Numbered from the stretch's first letter, positions 1 through 8,648 are shown. The stretch is 22,974 nucleotides of DNA from Flavobacteriales bacterium (GCA_018700255.1 JABISU010000115.1:1-22974), one strand, 5' to 3'. Numbers and translations are program-made. Notes: generated from the sequence alone by a model not told the origin.

Positions 1-317
1 ATATCTGCTTCAACACAAGCTCGAACAAGTAAAAACCCTGGATCAGAAATTGCTGGGGTTCCTGCATCGGAACACAGTGCGTAGATAAGCCCTGAATGAA
101 TTTGGTCTACAATAGCGTCCACAGCTCTATGCTCATTGTGCAAATGGAATGACCGAATGGGCCTTTCAATATCATAGTGTCGTAAAAGCTTCCCAGTAGT
201 TCTTGTATCCTCTGCTAGGATTAAATCTGCTGAACGAAGCACATCAAGGGCTCTTTCTGTAATGTCTTTAAGATTCCCTATGGGCGTTGGCACAACAAAT
301 AACTGACCTTTATTCAT
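1..317 (-). CDS. rsmI: 16S rRNA 2'-O-ribose methyltransferase RsmI, N-terminal part
   Basis: RsmI methylates the 2'-OH of C1402 in 16S rRNA, using SAM, in the small-subunit decoding centre. The 105 visible residues begin MNKGQLFVVPTPIGNL, and the family motifs PTPIGNL, ILAEDTRTT and CSDAGTPAISDPG follow in the right order. These are typical of the tetrapyrrole-methylase fold of RsmI. The rest of the protein (family about 220-290 aa) lies beyond the left edge of the window. The start ATG overlaps the stop of the upstream helical protein by four bases (ATGA), so the two are probably translationally coupled. Identification is firm from the motifs; only the C-terminal part cannot be judged. Confidence 0.93.
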   Translation of the reverse strand, partial: MNKGQLFVVPTPIGNLKDITERALDVLRSADLILAEDTRTTGKLLRHYDIERPIRSFHLHNEHRAVDAIVDQIHSGLIYALCSDAGTPAISDPGFLLVRACVEAD

Positions 318-892
318 GACTGGAATCGCCTGTTTATTCGTTTGTAGAACGAGTCTAAAGCGGCCTCAATTTCATTACTAGTCCCTCTTGTTTTGATGCT
401 TGAGTTGAAAACTTTTTCGGCACTTTTAATGTTATCACACTGATCTACGAGATCTAACATATCATTAAATTTCATATTATTATTCGAAAATAAAGTAGAG
501 GTGAAATTAGCTCTATCTAATATAGTAAGACCTTCACCTATAGAGTTGAGGGGTGATGTTTGAAGGCTTTCGGCTATACTTTTCACTTTTAAACTCACCT
601 TGTTAGGAGGTGTGCCGGTTACTTCTTCAATAGAAGAAATTAAATCTGTTTGAGACTTTTCACGTTCTTCATCTATTTCAGGATTTAAGAGATCCCCACC
701 ATCTTCCCCCTTCTGAGAAACGGTTTCAAAAGCTTTATAGCGCAAAACAGTAATTCGCTCGTATAGGTTTCGAGATAGAGCATGCATCTCGATGATTTCT
801 TCGGTGGATAATTTACCCGTCTTTAAATCTCTCACGATATTATCAAGCTGACTTACGAGCTCTTCAAGGCTTATGTACTTTTCACGACTCAT
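314..892 (-). CDS. Conserved helical hypothetical protein with XseB-like N-terminus
   Basis: 192 aa, no signal peptide, no membrane segment, almost certainly cytoplasmic. I do not recognise a named family. Residues about 6-55 form a helical hairpin with a pattern like the exodeoxyribonuclease VII small subunit (SLEELVSQLDNIVRDL, then GKLSTEEIIEMH, then a third helix). A charged linker (about 60-85, rich in E and D) follows, then a helical C-terminal half with RANFTSTLF and KFNDMLDLVDQCDNIKSAEKVF. This last pattern recalls a segment I associate with small Bacteroidota helical proteins of unknown function. It is first in a two-gene unit with rsmI (four-base overlap) and has its own promoter at 915-922. 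The resemblance to XseB may be only coiled-coil similarity. Confidence 0.75.
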   Translation of the reverse strand: MSREKYISLEELVSQLDNIVRDLKTGKLSTEEIIEMHALSRNLYERITVLRYKAFETVSQKGEDGGDLLNPEIDEEREKSQTDLISSIEEVTGTPPNKVSLKVKSIAESLQTSPLNSIGEGLTILDRANFTSTLFSNNNMKFNDMLDLVDQCDNIKSAEKVFNSSIKTRGTSNEIEAALDSFYKRINRRFQS

Positions 893-914
893 AAAAGAGC
901 ATTTTGTATAATCG

Positions 915-922
915 CAAATATA
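915..922 (-). promoter_or_regulatory. Bacteroidota -7 promoter element, upstream of hypothetical protein-rsmI unit
   Basis: The minus strand reads TATATTTG, a perfect match to the Bacteroidota -7 consensus TAnnTTTG, in the gap between the AsmA-like gene and the 192-aa gene. Transcription would start near 911, about 19 bases before the ATG at 892. No convincing -33 TTG was seen. It suggests that the last two minus-strand genes can be transcribed apart from the ftsX operon. Confidence 0.55.
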
Positions 923-943
923 CAGTTTGGAATAAGGGTCTCG

Positions 944-3427
944 TTAAAAATCATCATCATCGATATCGTTGAGATTATTAGATTTTTCCTCCTTCTTTTT
1001 TTTCTGGGTTTCCTCAGAATCTCCAGCGTTTTTAATAGCCTCTTTTATCTTCTCAGCTTCATCCCTAAAAGCTTTTTTTCTATGTGATCTATGTGCAGAT
1101 CTATCATAGCTGTAAACGGGTTCGTTAAGCGTTCCGTCCATTGCTAAAAAAAACATATTTCCAAGACCGTCATCTTCAATATTTCCAAATTCTACTTCTC
1201 GTGATTTTCGCAAATCCCTTAGAGAAAAACCTAAGGTATAATCGATCTTTCCAGAAAAGCTATGTACCCCCTCTATACTAACATCCATTGCAGAAGAGTG
1301 AATGTTTATGTTGGGTATAGTGGTTGAAGATGAAGAAATATATATGGGAGATTCTAAATTATCTAATTGGATGTTTTTCAACCGCTCTCTCAGGTCATTA
1401 GGGTCTACTAAAGGTGCAATCAACCTGTGTTCTTTAAGATAATCGGCGACATCGTCAAAGACCTCAAAATTTTCAAGACTACCATGAGAGACACCTACGT
1501 TTAAGTTTGCATTTAAGGATTCAGAGGACCAAACCCCATCTTTCCCCCAACCCATTTTACTAGTCCCCGCGATACTCAGAGAGCCTCCCATATGTTGTGC
1601 TCTGAGGGTGTTTTGGCCAAAATTATCGTAACAATTAAATAATTTCGGAAGAGAAATCCCGTCTGCACTACCAGATAAATTTAGAACCCATCCTTCTACG
1701 CTCGGTCTGAATGATCCCTCTACCCGTACGAGTCCCTCTAAAGTCTTTGTGGTTGAGTTAATAATTTTTAATTTTGACGCAGTTAGATTTGCGCGTGTTA
1801 CAAAAGACTCACACTCAAGAGCATCCCATGTTAGATTTCCTGATTCAATAATTAGCGACAAATTTGAACCAGATGGTAGAAAGGCTGTGCTAGCAGTGCT
1901 ATCTTCAGCAACAGTTCTATTTTCCCACCAACTCAAGATTGACCCTATATCTATATGCTCTGCATCAAGATTTATATCGCCTTCAATTGCACCCCCATCG
2001 AACCAATTTTCAACCCCGAATAATTCTGCCTTAACCTCTCCAACATTCCCACCCCACTTATAGCCTAGAGTCTTGATTTGAAATTTATTATTATTGAAGT
2101 GAGTTCTTAAGTTACCTATGCTATATGGAACAGCATTTAATGCACCGCTTAATTTTTCTGATTCAACTGTGCATAAAAACTCATCAACTATTCCCCAAGG
2201 GGTTATACTTAATTCGGAACCAATATATAGCAAACCTTCTTTAGGTAAATAAGAGTATTCAGTGCTGTGTAGAGCTGGTATCCAGCTGCTATAAGGAGCT
2301 CCCGCGTCTACGGTTGATTGGGTAGTTACTCTCCAATTGGCTGACCGTGTATTTATACAATTAGCCTCACCATTTATTTGGAATCCCTTTGAATCTATTT
2401 GAAATGAATTAATAGAAATAGATGAAATATGAGTACTCGAAAAATACTGATAGCTTCCCTCAGCTGACAACCGACCTTTTTTAACCATTGAAAACCCAGT
2501 AATTTTAGGTGAAAGAGCTAAACCACTTTCAGGGAGCATCCAATTTACTAAAATATTTCCACCATCTACTTTTATTGATAGGCTTGCATTTCCATCGTAC
2601 ATAATTCCGCTTAAATACCCTTCTAATACCTCCTCCTTTACAATGCTTTCGAGCTTTTTTACACTTAATTTTTCTATTTGAATTTCAGTAAATAAATCTT
2701 TAGAGTAGTCTAATTTACCATTAAGAGAAATACCATTGATATCAGCATTTCTGATTGAAAGTGAAACAGCACTCTCTTCCCCCAATTGAAATTCCCCAGT
2801 AAACCCTCCACTCAAAGGAAGTAAATCTTCAGTAATCACGGCGCCGATTACTTCACCATTAGCAAAAGAAATATCGTAATTATCGCCCCTAATAATCGCC
2901 TGGCTAATCTCCACACTGTAGGTTTCGTTGTCATTTGAATGGGCCGTTATTGAAACATCTTTAAATCTAAATAAATTCACTTTTACATCTGCATCTAATT
3001 CTGGCTCGTTAGTGTCTTGGATTTTTAGAATGGAGGTGTTCCAGTCGCCGTTTCCTGATTGTTTTAAATTGATCTGTGCTTCTTCTAAGATAAAGGCTTC
3101 AACGATAGGTTCTGAGAAGAGCACGTCCCAGAGCGATAAGGCCACTCCTAGCTTAGCGGCTGTAAGTATTGTGTCTACAGGGTTTACAGTTAGGCTTGTA
3201 GCTCCTCCGAGTGCGACATTATTTAAGTTTACCCTCACTTTAGGGAACTCAGACCAAACAGAGATCTCGATCTCTTCTACACTCAACTCCACACGTAGTT
3301 TATCACTAACTCGTTCAAGAGCAAAGAGCTTAATCCGCTCCTCATTAGCCATTACTAAGAATGTAATCGAGCTAATAACGAGCAATATTACAACCCCAAG
3401 GGTTATTAACATTCTACTTTTACTCAT
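944..3427 (-). CDS. AsmA-like envelope protein
   Basis: 827 aa. One N-terminal transmembrane segment (about residues 7-27) is followed by a large periplasmic region of repeating beta-strand character, as in the AsmA/TamB-like group thought to take part in lipid transport or outer-membrane homeostasis. The region just after the membrane anchor (LSVEEIEISVWSEFPKVRVN) has the classical AsmA N-terminal pattern. The region near residues 700-790 (GKIDYTLGFSLRDLRK, then MFFLAMDGTLNEPVYSYD) matches the AsmA C-terminal domain as found in Bacteroidota. The last 45 residues are a charged Lys/Glu-rich tail ending in Asp residues. Its ATG overlaps the stop of the preceding lipoprotein gene by one base (TGATG), so it is the last gene of the ftsX operon. 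The specific substrate is unknown. Confidence 0.85.
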   Translation of the reverse strand: MSKSRMLITLGVVILLVISSITFLVMANEERIKLFALERVSDKLRVELSVEEIEISVWSEFPKVRVNLNNVALGGATSLTVNPVDTILTAAKLGVALSLWDVLFSEPIVEAFILEEAQINLKQSGNGDWNTSILKIQDTNEPELDADVKVNLFRFKDVSITAHSNDNETYSVEISQAIIRGDNYDISFANGEVIGAVITEDLLPLSGGFTGEFQLGEESAVSLSIRNADINGISLNGKLDYSKDLFTEIQIEKLSVKKLESIVKEEVLEGYLSGIMYDGNASLSIKVDGGNILVNWMLPESGLALSPKITGFSMVKKGRLSAEGSYQYFSSTHISSISINSFQIDSKGFQINGEANCINTRSANWRVTTQSTVDAGAPYSSWIPALHSTEYSYLPKEGLLYIGSELSITPWGIVDEFLCTVESEKLSGALNAVPYSIGNLRTHFNNNKFQIKTLGYKWGGNVGEVKAELFGVENWFDGGAIEGDINLDAEHIDIGSILSWWENRTVAEDSTASTAFLPSGSNLSLIIESGNLTWDALECESFVTRANLTASKLKIINSTTKTLEGLVRVEGSFRPSVEGWVLNLSGSADGISLPKLFNCYDNFGQNTLRAQHMGGSLSIAGTSKMGWGKDGVWSSESLNANLNVGVSHGSLENFEVFDDVADYLKEHRLIAPLVDPNDLRERLKNIQLDNLESPIYISSSSTTIPNINIHSSAMDVSIEGVHSFSGKIDYTLGFSLRDLRKSREVEFGNIEDDGLGNMFFLAMDGTLNEPVYSYDRSAHRSHRKKAFRDEAEKIKEAIKNAGDSEETQKKKKEEKSNNLNDIDDDDF

Positions 3428-3981
3428 CAGCGTAAATAGTCACCCATGTGGGTGAGACCTCCTGATTTTATCAACTCTCGGAAAACCCTATTATTTTCAG
3501 GATTAAGCTTATATTCTCTAATTCTATCTGTATCCCCTTCACTTTTTCTAATGGTTTCAAATCCATTTCGTGTATCATCTTTAAGCAACGCTTCCCAAAT
3601 TTTTGCCTTGTCTTCATCATTACCATCAAAATGATAGACATGTATAACGTCTTTATCACGTTTTGCTAGAAGAAGATTCCATCTCTGAGAGCTATTAGCT
3701 TTAGAACTTAAGATGTAGTAGCCAGCGAACTTCCTAAGAACATTTTCCTCTCCTAATACTATTTGGTCAGTCCCGAAAGAAACGTATTGAGGGTGGATGG
3801 AAAGGTTCTCCTCTAATTCATCGCTTTGTTCAGAGAAAGTCCAATCCCCCTGCCAAGATTTAGGGAAGTGATTCTTATCACACCTGTTCATAGGCATGGG
3901 TTCTGGGAAAGTTACTTCAATACATCCGCTTAGGATTAGTAATGCGCTAAAAGCGATTAGCAATATTTTTTTTCTAAGCAT
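3427..3981 (-). CDS. Small lipoprotein of unknown function
   Basis: A secretory lipoprotein: a basic start (MLRKKILL), a hydrophobic core, and lipobox LSGC with the lipidated Cys about 20 residues in. I place the start at 3981 because this gives a normal-length lipoprotein signal; ATG 3993 would add four residues and cannot be excluded. The mature part (about 165 aa) begins with a Pro-rich stretch, then a domain with WQGDWTF and YVSFGTDQIVLGEE and a conserved-looking W (RWNLLLAKRDKD). This resembles small beta-barrel lipoproteins, but I recognise no named family. It lies 7-19 bases after uppP and overlaps the AsmA-like gene by one base. A role in the same envelope process as the AsmA-like protein is inferred from position only. 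Confidence 0.75.
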   Translation of the reverse strand: MLRKKILLIAFSALLILSGCIEVTFPEPMPMNRCDKNHFPKSWQGDWTFSEQSDELEENLSIHPQYVSFGTDQIVLGEENVLRKFAGYYILSSKANSSQRWNLLLAKRDKDVIHVYHFDGNDEDKAKIWEALLKDDTRNGFETIRKSEGDTDRIREYKLNPENNRVFRELIKSGGLTHMGDYLR

Positions 3982-4000
3982 AATAAAATTCATTAAAAGA

Positions 4001-4810
4001 TTACATTATCAAAGCGATTACCCCTACCACAAAACAGTAAACGGCAAACCACATTAGATTAGTGCCTTTCACGAGTTTAATCATCCATTTACAAGCGGCA
4101 AGCCCAGCAATAAAGGCTGCTATAACACCTATTGTATACCCAACATACGGAATTGAAGTCGGACTATCTACAATAGGGGTGTCGTTTCCTAGGATATCCT
4201 TTATTTCAAGTAAGTTTGCCCCGATTATCGGAGGAAGAGCCATTAAGAAACTAAATCTTGCTGCTTCAGCCCTTGAGATTCCGAGCAGAAGGGCTGCTCC
4301 GATGGTACTCCCAGATCGACTAATACCAGGCAAAATGGCTCCCGCTTGAGCTAAACCAATCACAATAGACGTTCCTACACCAACAGAACCCCTAGGCTTA
4401 GATTTCACTTTTTGTGAAATAGCTAAGATTGCAGCAGTGACAATTAGCATAGCTCCTACAAAAGAGCTTGAGGCGAGTCCTTCAATTTGGTCTTTGAAAG
4501 TTAAACCAATGATGGCTGCAGGAATAGCACTTAAAACGATAAGTCCTACATATTTTCTTGCCTTTTCACCCTCCTCATTTTTCTTGAAAACACCCGTAAT
4601 TAAATTTAAGATATCCTCACGGAAAACTACAATCGTACTCAACGCGGTAGCTCCGTGTACCAGAACGGAAAAAGTCAAATCCTCATTGGGAAGCTGTAGT
4701 ATGGCAGTACCTAAAGTCAAGTGGCCAGAACTCGAAACGGGAAGAAATTCTGTTAAACCCTGAATAAGCCCTAGAATTATGTATGAAAAAATTTCCCAGA
4801 GATGAGCCAT
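4001..4810 (-). CDS. uppP: Undecaprenyl-diphosphate phosphatase UppP (BacA family)
   Basis: Integral membrane enzyme that dephosphorylates undecaprenyl diphosphate to recycle the lipid carrier for peptidoglycan and other wall polymers. Both family signatures are clear: the Glu-rich motif GLIQGLTEFLPVSSSGH near the N-terminus (catalytic E about residue 21) and PGISRSGST (Arg about residue 165). Some eight hydrophobic segments fit the BacA fold. I choose ATG 4810 (269 aa, MAHLWEIF...). It lies 7 bases after the upstream stop and gives the normal family N-terminus; an ATG at 4840 would add ten residues inside the upstream gene. It is third in the ftsX operon, directly after the DUF3098 gene. Confidence 0.95.
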   Translation of the reverse strand: MAHLWEIFSYIILGLIQGLTEFLPVSSSGHLTLGTAILQLPNEDLTFSVLVHGATALSTIVVFREDILNLITGVFKKNEEGEKARKYVGLIVLSAIPAAIIGLTFKDQIEGLASSSFVGAMLIVTAAILAISQKVKSKPRGSVGVGTSIVIGLAQAGAILPGISRSGSTIGAALLLGISRAEAARFSFLMALPPIIGANLLEIKDILGNDTPIVDSPTSIPYVGYTIGVIAAFIAGLAACKWMIKLVKGTNLMWFAVYCFVVGVIALIM

Positions 4811-4817
4811 TAACGAG

Positions 4818-5063
4818 TTAAGATTTCTTAAGAATAGCAAACAAGATGGTGCCGTAACCTATTAAGATAATATACGGAGCAAGGGTTATTCGTCTGTCAT
4901 TAAAAATCTCTTCACTAAACACGTTTGGATCATCAGACCCTCCCCCGCTCATTAGAATATATCCAACAACCAACAGCACAAGTCCCAGCCCTAATAATTT
5001 ATAGTTAACAGCAGAAAAGGCAAAGTTTCCATTGTTAGAATTTTTATCCATTTCTTTATTCAT
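4818..5063 (-). CDS. DUF3098 small membrane protein
   Basis: 81 aa with two transmembrane helices (about residues 23-40 and 62-79) separated by a short conserved loop, MSGGGSDDPNVFSEEIF then RRITLAPYIILIGY. These are the hallmark features of the Bacteroidota family DUF3098, which is usually found next to ftsX and uppP as here. The function is not known. The position between the cell-division permease gene and the lipid-carrier phosphatase gene suggests a wall or division role, but this is association only. ATG 5051 (MDKNS) is an alternative start. It lies 14 bases after the ftsX stop. Confidence 0.9.
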   Translation of the reverse strand: MNKEMDKNSNNGNFAFSAVNYKLLGLGLVLLVVGYILMSGGGSDDPNVFSEEIFNDRRITLAPYIILIGYGTILFAILKKS

Positions 5064-5077
5064 AATGCGAATTTAGG

Positions 5078-5962
5078 TTAATGAAGTTGGCCTACGTCGA
5101 GTCGCAAGTAACGGTTTACAGCTAAGGCTGTTGATAGAACACCTAAGAACCCCCCAAGAAAGGTGAGACCGGCAGCGATGTATATTAAATAAAGAGGCTC
5201 AAGTAAAAAAGCAGTTGAACCAAGTGGACCTTTTAAAACGGAAAGGGCTAACACTATTAAAGCAAATGAAAGAAGCCCGGAGCTGATTCCAAGGACAAGT
5301 CCCTGATTAAGGAATGGCCTACGAATAAACCCAGGTCTTGCCCCAACAAGTTGCATGTTTCGTATTAAAAAACGTCGAGCAAAAACGGTTAGTCTAACGG
5401 TATTATTCATAAGAGCGAGGGCAATAAATAAACAAACTCCAGCAAGAGTAAGTAGCGGCAGCATGAGTTTATTAATCGTTTTCTCAATTTTTGCCAGCAG
5501 CTCGTCTTGCCAAATAACTTCTGCTACGCCATCTACATTTTCAATCCGAGTAGCAATTTCCACTAGCTTACCAGAATTCCCGAATTTAGACCTCAACCTA
5601 ACATCCATCGCAGGAGGAAGTGGTATGTAGCCTAAAAATTCCACAAATGATTCGCCTAAATCTTGCTCAAGTTTTTCAGCGGCTACTTTCGGATCGATGT
5701 AAATTGCCTCAGCTACGGCTTTGTCTGTTTCAACAATTGCAAGAGCTTTGTTCAGGGTTTCAATATCGAGGTCTCTCATGAAATATACCTGCATGCGAAC
5801 CTCTTGTCGTAGTTGTTTTTCCCAACGTGCCCCTAAAAACGAAATTACAGAAATCATCCCAATTAAAACAAGCGTTAAGGTCATTCCCACGACTGTTGTG
5901 AATGTTGTAGTTGCCTGAGATGCAGGGAGTCTATTCTTGTTTATGCTATGCTTAGAAGCCAT
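5078..5962 (-). CDS. ftsX: Cell division permease-like protein FtsX
   Basis: FtsX is the membrane half of the FtsEX complex, which couples ATP hydrolysis to activation of wall hydrolases at the division site. The protein has a cytoplasmic N-terminus, TM1 (about 25-45), a periplasmic domain of roughly 120 residues beginning WEKQLRQEVRMQVYF, and three C-terminal TM helices around the conserved cytoplasmic loop RFLIRNMQLVGARPGFIRRPF. That loop is the FtsX/MacB-type permease signature. No ftsE is nearby, which is normal in Bacteroidota. I choose ATG 5962 (MASKHSINKN, 294 aa). The upstream ATG at 5977 lies beyond the -7 promoter element at 5967-5974, so it would not be in the transcript. First gene of a five-gene operon. 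Confidence 0.93.
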   Translation of the reverse strand: MASKHSINKNRLPASQATTTFTTVVGMTLTLVLIGMISVISFLGARWEKQLRQEVRMQVYFMRDLDIETLNKALAIVETDKAVAEAIYIDPKVAAEKLEQDLGESFVEFLGYIPLPPAMDVRLRSKFGNSGKLVEIATRIENVDGVAEVIWQDELLAKIEKTINKLMLPLLTLAGVCLFIALALMNNTVRLTVFARRFLIRNMQLVGARPGFIRRPFLNQGLVLGISSGLLSFALIVLALSVLKGPLGSTAFLLEPLYLIYIAAGLTFLGGFLGVLSTALAVNRYLRLDVGQLH

Positions 5963-5966
5963 ACCC

Positions 5967-5974
5967 CAAAGATG
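5967..5974 (-). promoter_or_regulatory. ftsX operon -7 promoter element, near-leaderless
   Basis: The minus strand reads CATCTTTG, one mismatch from TAnnTTTG, then GGGT, then the ftsX ATG at 5962. A TTG sits 23 bases upstream on the minus strand, at the outer edge of the accepted spacing. The predicted start of transcription falls at about 5963, immediately before the ATG. Confidence 0.5.
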
Positions 5975-6066
5975 CACCAGCTCGGGGTAATGACGGACAA
6001 CATTAATAAAAGTTATGCTATTTAGAATGATTATGAATAATGCGATGTTCTATACCAAAAAGTAAG

Positions 6067-6074
6067 TATTTTTG
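6067..6074 (+). promoter_or_regulatory. suf operon -7 promoter element, near-leaderless
   Basis: TATTTTTG is a perfect TAnnTTTG match ending 4 bases before ATG 6079, so the predicted transcript starts at about 6078. The -33 element is weak (TTC at 6048-6050, spacing 16). The 116-base interval 5963-6078 is the divergent control region for ftsX and suf. Apart from the two -7 boxes I see no clear operator in it. Confidence 0.55.
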
Positions 6075-6078
6075 CGCT

Positions 6079-6405
6079 ATGATTAAAGTTAGTGATTCAG
6101 CTAAGCAGCATGTGATAAAACTATTAAGCGAAGAAGGTCGTCCCAAAGGCAGCTTTGTACGTGTAGGAGTGAAAGGAGGTGGATGCAGCGGCCTTATGTA
6201 TGAAATGGACTTTGATCATGAGATAAAAGATGGTGACCAAGAGTTCGAGGACAAGGGCGTGAAAATTGTAGTCGATAAGAAGAGCTTCTTGTACTTAGCA
6301 GGAACTGAGCTGCGTTACAGTGGGGGTCTCAACGGAAAGGGCTTCGAATTTTATAACCCTAATGCTAACCGCACCTGTGGTTGTGGTGATAGTTTTTCAT
6401 TATAG
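6079..6405 (+). CDS. sufA: A-type iron-sulfur carrier (HesB/IscA/SufA family)
   Basis: A 108-aa A-type carrier that accepts assembled Fe-S clusters from SufBCD and hands them to apo-proteins. The family's three ligand cysteines are present: one in GGGCSGLMY and two in the C-terminal TCGCGDSF. I choose ATG 6079 ([12 protein letters not shown]): this gives the standard family N-terminus, and a -7 promoter box ends 4 bases upstream, so an in-frame ATG at 6040 cannot be transcribed from it. First gene of the SUF operon, 10 bases before sufB. The symbol sufA is used from operon context; sequence alone does not separate SufA, IscA and ErpA. Confidence 0.9.
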   Translation: MIKVSDSAKQHVIKLLSEEGRPKGSFVRVGVKGGGCSGLMYEMDFDHEIKDGDQEFEDKGVKIVVDKKSFLYLAGTELRYSGGLNGKGFEFYNPNANRTCGCGDSFSL

Positions 6406-6415
6406 ATTAACTGAG

Positions 6416-7864
6416 ATGAAGGGAACAGAAGAAGAGAATTTACTCAGTGAGGTCACTGAGAAAAATTACGAATACGGATTCACCACTGAAATCGAATCGG
6501 ATACAATTGCGCCAGGACTTGATGAAAGCGTTATTAGAACGATATCTAAGAAAAAAAACGAACCTGACTGGCTTTTAGATTGGAGATTGGAGGCTTTTGC
6601 TGCTTGGTCTAAAATGGAGGAACCCGAGTGGGCACATGTAGAGTATGAGAAGCCAGATTTACAATCCATAAGTTTTTACTCCGCGCCTAAGCAAAAAAAG
6701 GAACTCGCCTCTTTAGACGAGGTAGATCCAGTGCTTTTAAAGACGATGGATAAGCTGGGGATAAGTATAGAGGAGCAGAAGAAGCTGAGTGGAGTGGCAG
6801 TAGATTTCGTTATGGACAGCGTTTCAGTAGCGACATCGTTTAAAGAGACATTGGGTGAAATGGGAGTTATTTTTTGCTCATTTGGTGAGGCCATAAAGGA
6901 TCACCCTGAGATTGTCCGTAAGTACTTAGGAACAGTAGTTCCGAAGAGAGATAACTACTATGCAGCTTTGAATTCTGCCGTGTTTACTGATGGATCGTTT
7001 TGCTATATCCCTAAAGGAGTTAAATGCCCGATGGAGCTCAGTACGTATTTCAGGATTAACCAAGCGGGAACAGGCCAGTTTGAGAGAACTCTAATTATTG
7101 CAGACGAGGGCAGTTACGTTAGTTATTTAGAGGGATGTACAGCTCCGCAGAGAGATGAAAATCAGCTTCACGCAGCCGTAGTAGAGATTATTTCTCACGA
7201 TGAGGCGGAGGTAAAGTACAGTACGGTACAGAATTGGTATCCTGGAGATAAAGATGGATTGGGCGGAGTTTTCAACTTCGTTACTAAAAGGGGGCTTTGT
7301 CACAGGGCAGCAAAAATTAGTTGGACTCAGGTAGAGACAGGGTCGGCGGTGACCTGGAAATACCCGAGTTGCATCCTGAAAGGCGATGACAGTATCGGAG
7401 AGTTTTTCAGCGTCGCTGTGACGAATAACAAGCAACAGGCGGATACCGGAACGAAGATGATTCATCTAGGTAAGAGGACTCGGTCGACCATCATCTCTAA
7501 AGGTATTTCTTCGGGCGAGTCTCATAATTCTTATAGAGGCTTAGTTCAAATTCATCCAGGAGCAGAAAACGCCCGCAACTTTTCAGTTTGCGATTCTTTA
7601 CTTATGACGGACAGATGTGGAGCTCACACCTTCCCATACATAGAAGTAAAAAATTCAACAGCTCAAATTGAACACGAGGCTACAACTTCTAAAATCGGTG
7701 AAGATCAAATTTTCTACTGTCAACAACGAGGAATCGAAGAAGAGGAATCGATAGGTCTTATTGTTAAGGGTTATGCGAAGGATGTCTTAAATAAACTGCC
7801 CATGGAGTTTGCTGTTGAAGCACAAAAACTACTAACGATTTCATTAGAAGGAAGCGTAGGATAA
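6416..7864 (+). CDS. sufB: Fe-S cluster assembly scaffold subunit SufB
   Basis: SufB is the scaffold subunit of the SufBC2D complex, where sulfide and iron are assembled into a cluster. The 482-aa protein has the expected length. Key sequences are present: [20 protein letters not shown], and the C-terminal catalytic region [20 protein letters not shown] followed by [14 protein letters not shown]. These contain the Cys and Glu equivalent to the essential C405 and E434 of E. coli SufB. Start at ATG 6416 ([10 protein letters not shown]), 10 bases after the sufA stop. The reading frame stays open upstream to 6320, but that part overlaps sufA and has no family similarity. SufC follows after 19 bases. 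Confidence 0.97.
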   Translation: MKGTEEENLLSEVTEKNYEYGFTTEIESDTIAPGLDESVIRTISKKKNEPDWLLDWRLEAFAAWSKMEEPEWAHVEYEKPDLQSISFYSAPKQKKELASLDEVDPVLLKTMDKLGISIEEQKKLSGVAVDFVMDSVSVATSFKETLGEMGVIFCSFGEAIKDHPEIVRKYLGTVVPKRDNYYAALNSAVFTDGSFCYIPKGVKCPMELSTYFRINQAGTGQFERTLIIADEGSYVSYLEGCTAPQRDENQLHAAVVEIISHDEAEVKYSTVQNWYPGDKDGLGGVFNFVTKRGLCHRAAKISWTQVETGSAVTWKYPSCILKGDDSIGEFFSVAVTNNKQQADTGTKMIHLGKRTRSTIISKGISSGESHNSYRGLVQIHPGAENARNFSVCDSLLMTDRCGAHTFPYIEVKNSTAQIEHEATTSKIGEDQIFYCQQRGIEEEESIGLIVKGYAKDVLNKLPMEFAVEAQKLLTISLEGSVG

Positions 7865-7883
7865 AGCTGAAAAGCAATTTATA

Positions 7884-8648
7884 ATGCTAAAAATTAAAAA
7901 TTTACACGCCAAAGTTGGCGACAACGAAATTCTAAACGGGCTTAACCTTGAGGTTAAACCAGGAGAACTTCATGCAATTATGGGACCAAATGGGTCTGGA
8001 AAATCGACTCTAGCGTCAGTATTAGCAGGACGTGAAGCATACGAGGTGACTGACGGAATGGTGGAATTAGATGGCACCGACTTACTTGAACTTGAAGCAA
8101 GTGATCGCGCTCGTGAAGGAGTCTTCCTCGCTTTCCAATATCCAATCGAGATCCCAGGTGTATCTAACTTGAACTTTATGAAGGCCGCTGTAAATGCAAA
8201 ACGCACTCACCAAGGCCAGCCACCCATAAAAGCAAAGGACTTCCTCGCCAAGGTAAAGGAGTGTTCTTCTCTGGTGGAATTAGATGGTAGACTTCGAGAC
8301 CGTTCAGTAAACGAAGGTTTTTCAGGAGGAGAAAAGAAGCGCAACGAGATTTTCCAAATGGCGATGCTTGCACCTAAGCTTTGTATTCTAGACGAAACGG
8401 ACTCAGGCCTCGATATTGACGCTTTGAGAGTAGTTTCTAAAGGGGTGAATGCGATGCGTTCTCCGGACAGAGCCTTCATTGTAATCACTCACTACCAAAG
8501 ACTTTTAGATCACATTATTCCCGATTTTGTTCACGTTTTATCGAACGGTAAGATTGTAAAAAGTGGAGGTAAAGAGCTCGCGCTTGAACTTGAGAAGAAG
8601 GGCTACGATTGGTTGAAGGAATCACCCCAAGATATTCACAATATTTAA
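7884..8648 (+). CDS. sufC: Fe-S assembly ATPase SufC
   Basis: 254-aa ABC-type ATPase of the SufBCD complex; it powers the rearrangement that exposes the assembly site at the SufB-SufD interface. Walker A is GPNGSGKST (residues 34-42). The ABC signature is degenerate in the way typical of SufC (FSGGEKKRNEIFQMAML). Walker B and the D-loop read CILDETDSGLDIDAL, and the H-loop His is in VITHYQRLL. No transmembrane part is encoded, as expected for a soluble SUF ATPase. It is placed between sufB and sufD, 3 bases before sufD. Confidence 0.97.
   Translation: MLKIKNLHAKVGDNEILNGLNLEVKPGELHAIMGPNGSGKSTLASVLAGREAYEVTDGMVELDGTDLLELEASDRAREGVFLAFQYPIEIPGVSNLNFMKAAVNAKRTHQGQPPIKAKDFLAKVKECSSLVELDGRLRDRSVNEGFSGGEKKRNEIFQMAMLAPKLCILDETDSGLDIDALRVVSKGVNAMRSPDRAFIVITHYQRLLDHIIPDFVHVLSNGKIVKSGGKELALELEKKGYDWLKESPQDIHNI

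Noticed and set aside
1749..2063. 104-residue plus-strand open frame inside the AsmA-like gene
   Set aside because: Antisense shadow of a clear coding sequence; low-complexity translation with no motif. The same holds for other antisense frames, for example at 2928-3455, 7127-7465 and 9279-9587.
6020..6050. Possible Fur-type box (GATTATGAATAATG) upstream of the suf operon
   Set aside because: Only partial agreement with a 19-base Fur palindrome and not symmetric; AT-rich DNA gives such matches by chance.
6320..6415. Open reading frame extending sufB upstream by 32 residues
   Set aside because: It overlaps sufA in another frame, has no similarity to SufB N-termini, and ATG 6416 gives the standard length.
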